Below are positions 63,340-64,000 of a DNA stretch of 64,000 nt, in pieces. The notes below the pieces were generated by a model, which did not search any database, had not been told where the DNA came from, and saw nothing but the letters and a program-made list of their open reading frames with translations. Both the position numbers and the translations under genes were made by a program. The number at the start of each line of letters is the position of its first letter. Positions within the stretch are counted from its first letter, which is position 1. This stretch comes from Erinaceus europaeus (Eukaryota > Chordata > Mammalia > Eulipotyphla > Erinaceidae). The stretch lies in assembly GCF_950295315.1 (NCBI RefSeq), contig NC_080164.1, positions 11,457,220 through 11,521,219 on the forward strand, written 5' to 3'.

Positions 63340-64000
63340 TAACTCCTCTCCCAATCCATACCAAATAATATTGCATCTGCCAATCACAACCTAAACAACG
63401 CAACGATTGCCACCTCAACATGCTTCACCTCAGACTGTGTCCAGAGACTTCACATGTGGAATGACAACCCTTCAGCTTCATTACTCAGGTGAGACCTTTC
63501 CTTTTATAGTACACTCTAATTTCATCTCAGGTAGTTCACTTTCTAATAAAGTCCCATAACCTAGATATACACCAGTTTCTGTGAGAGAGAGCTTATGTGC
63601 ACACGTATCCATAAACTTCTGCAAAATATATACCTGAAAGCAGTAGTAGTACACTAGAGTTTGCAGTGAGTACCTCCCTAACACTTCCTCTCCACTATTC
63701 CAAGCTTGGTATACATGATTGCTCAACAAATTATTTGGCTTCGTATGTTAACTCTCTTTTCATTCACCAGGTTCCAGATGCCACCAGGATGCTGGCCAGG
63801 CTTGCCTGGATTGAAGACCCCACCAATGTGTCTTGGAGCTCAGCTTCCCCAGAGACACACCTTACTAGGGAAAGAGAGAGGCAGACTGGGAGTATGGACC
63901 GACCAGTCAACGCCCACGTTCAGCGGGGAAGCAATTACAGAAGCCAGACCTTCTACCTTCTGCAACCCTGAATGACCCTGGGTCCATGCTCCCAGAGGGC
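63340..64000 (+). mobile_element. L1-Y 3'-UTR, runs off the window
   Basis: Starts at AACTCCTCTCCCAATCCATACC, matching the 46 kb copy from about 45610 onward almost base for base, and is still in the UTR at 64000 (TCCATGCTCCCAGAGGG). The tail lies beyond the edge. The UTR open frame is stopped here by a TGA at 63969-63971. Confidence 0.93.

Overview
This window is repeat-dense mammalian nuclear DNA, most likely from a hedgehog (Erinaceidae). Two observations point there. Dozens of tRNA-derived SINEs carry a pol III A/B-box head, a long TC-rich stretch and an A-rich tail with AATAAA, which is the structure described for the hedgehog-specific ERI-1/ERI-2 families. Two pieces of a reverse-transcriptase LINE match the Vingi elements, which among mammals are reported only from hedgehogs. 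I found no convincing host exon, no RNA gene and no prokaryotic feature. The window reads as intergenic or deep intronic sequence.

Labels used in the entries (I cannot say which is ERI-1 or ERI-2). SINE-A: head like GGGAGTCGGGCGGTAGC, body with two CTGCAGG-containing hairpin-like segments, TC-rich block, then a CAACAA/ACAAGGGCAACAAAA tail; a long form adds a segment like CAGGAGCAGTGGATTCGTAG. SINE-B: head like GGGGCCGGGTGGTGGCGCAC, body with AAGCTTCACRAGTGGTGAAGCAG, tail CTATCCAATAAATAAA. SINE-C: an older tRNA-like element with a B-box-like AGGTTCAATCCC. L1-Y is the younger L1 3'-UTR ending in ...CCTATGGTTTTGTTAAT...AAATAAAAAA. L1-O is an older 3' end containing GGGATGATCCCACTCAT and AAAACTGAGAAATGTTA.

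Layout. 1-10 kb: microsatellites, SINEs, one L1 3' end and ancient MIR/L2 traces. 10-14 kb: an antisense ERV LTR, a SINE nested in an L1, and a local duplication. 15-18 kb: an antisense protein-like relic split by an L1 insertion with perfect target-site duplications. 18-35 kb: SINE and L1 remnants over older L2, MIR and L1 ORF2 sequence. 35-40 kb: a pure (TTC)30 tract and two solo LTRs with short target duplications. 41.5-48.6 kb: two Vingi copies in opposite orientation, flanking an almost full-length L1 3'-UTR. 49-64 kb: further SINE/L1 copies, a short internally deleted Vingi derivative near 57.1-57.3 kb, an LTR-like relic, and an L1 3' end that runs off the right edge.

There is no operon or pathway. 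The functional story is interaction among retrotransposons: L1-type machinery (A-tails and 7-15 bp target duplications) presumably mobilised SINE-A/B, and Vingi machinery presumably mobilised the short Vingi derivative. Everything was read by eye; no alignment or database search was run.
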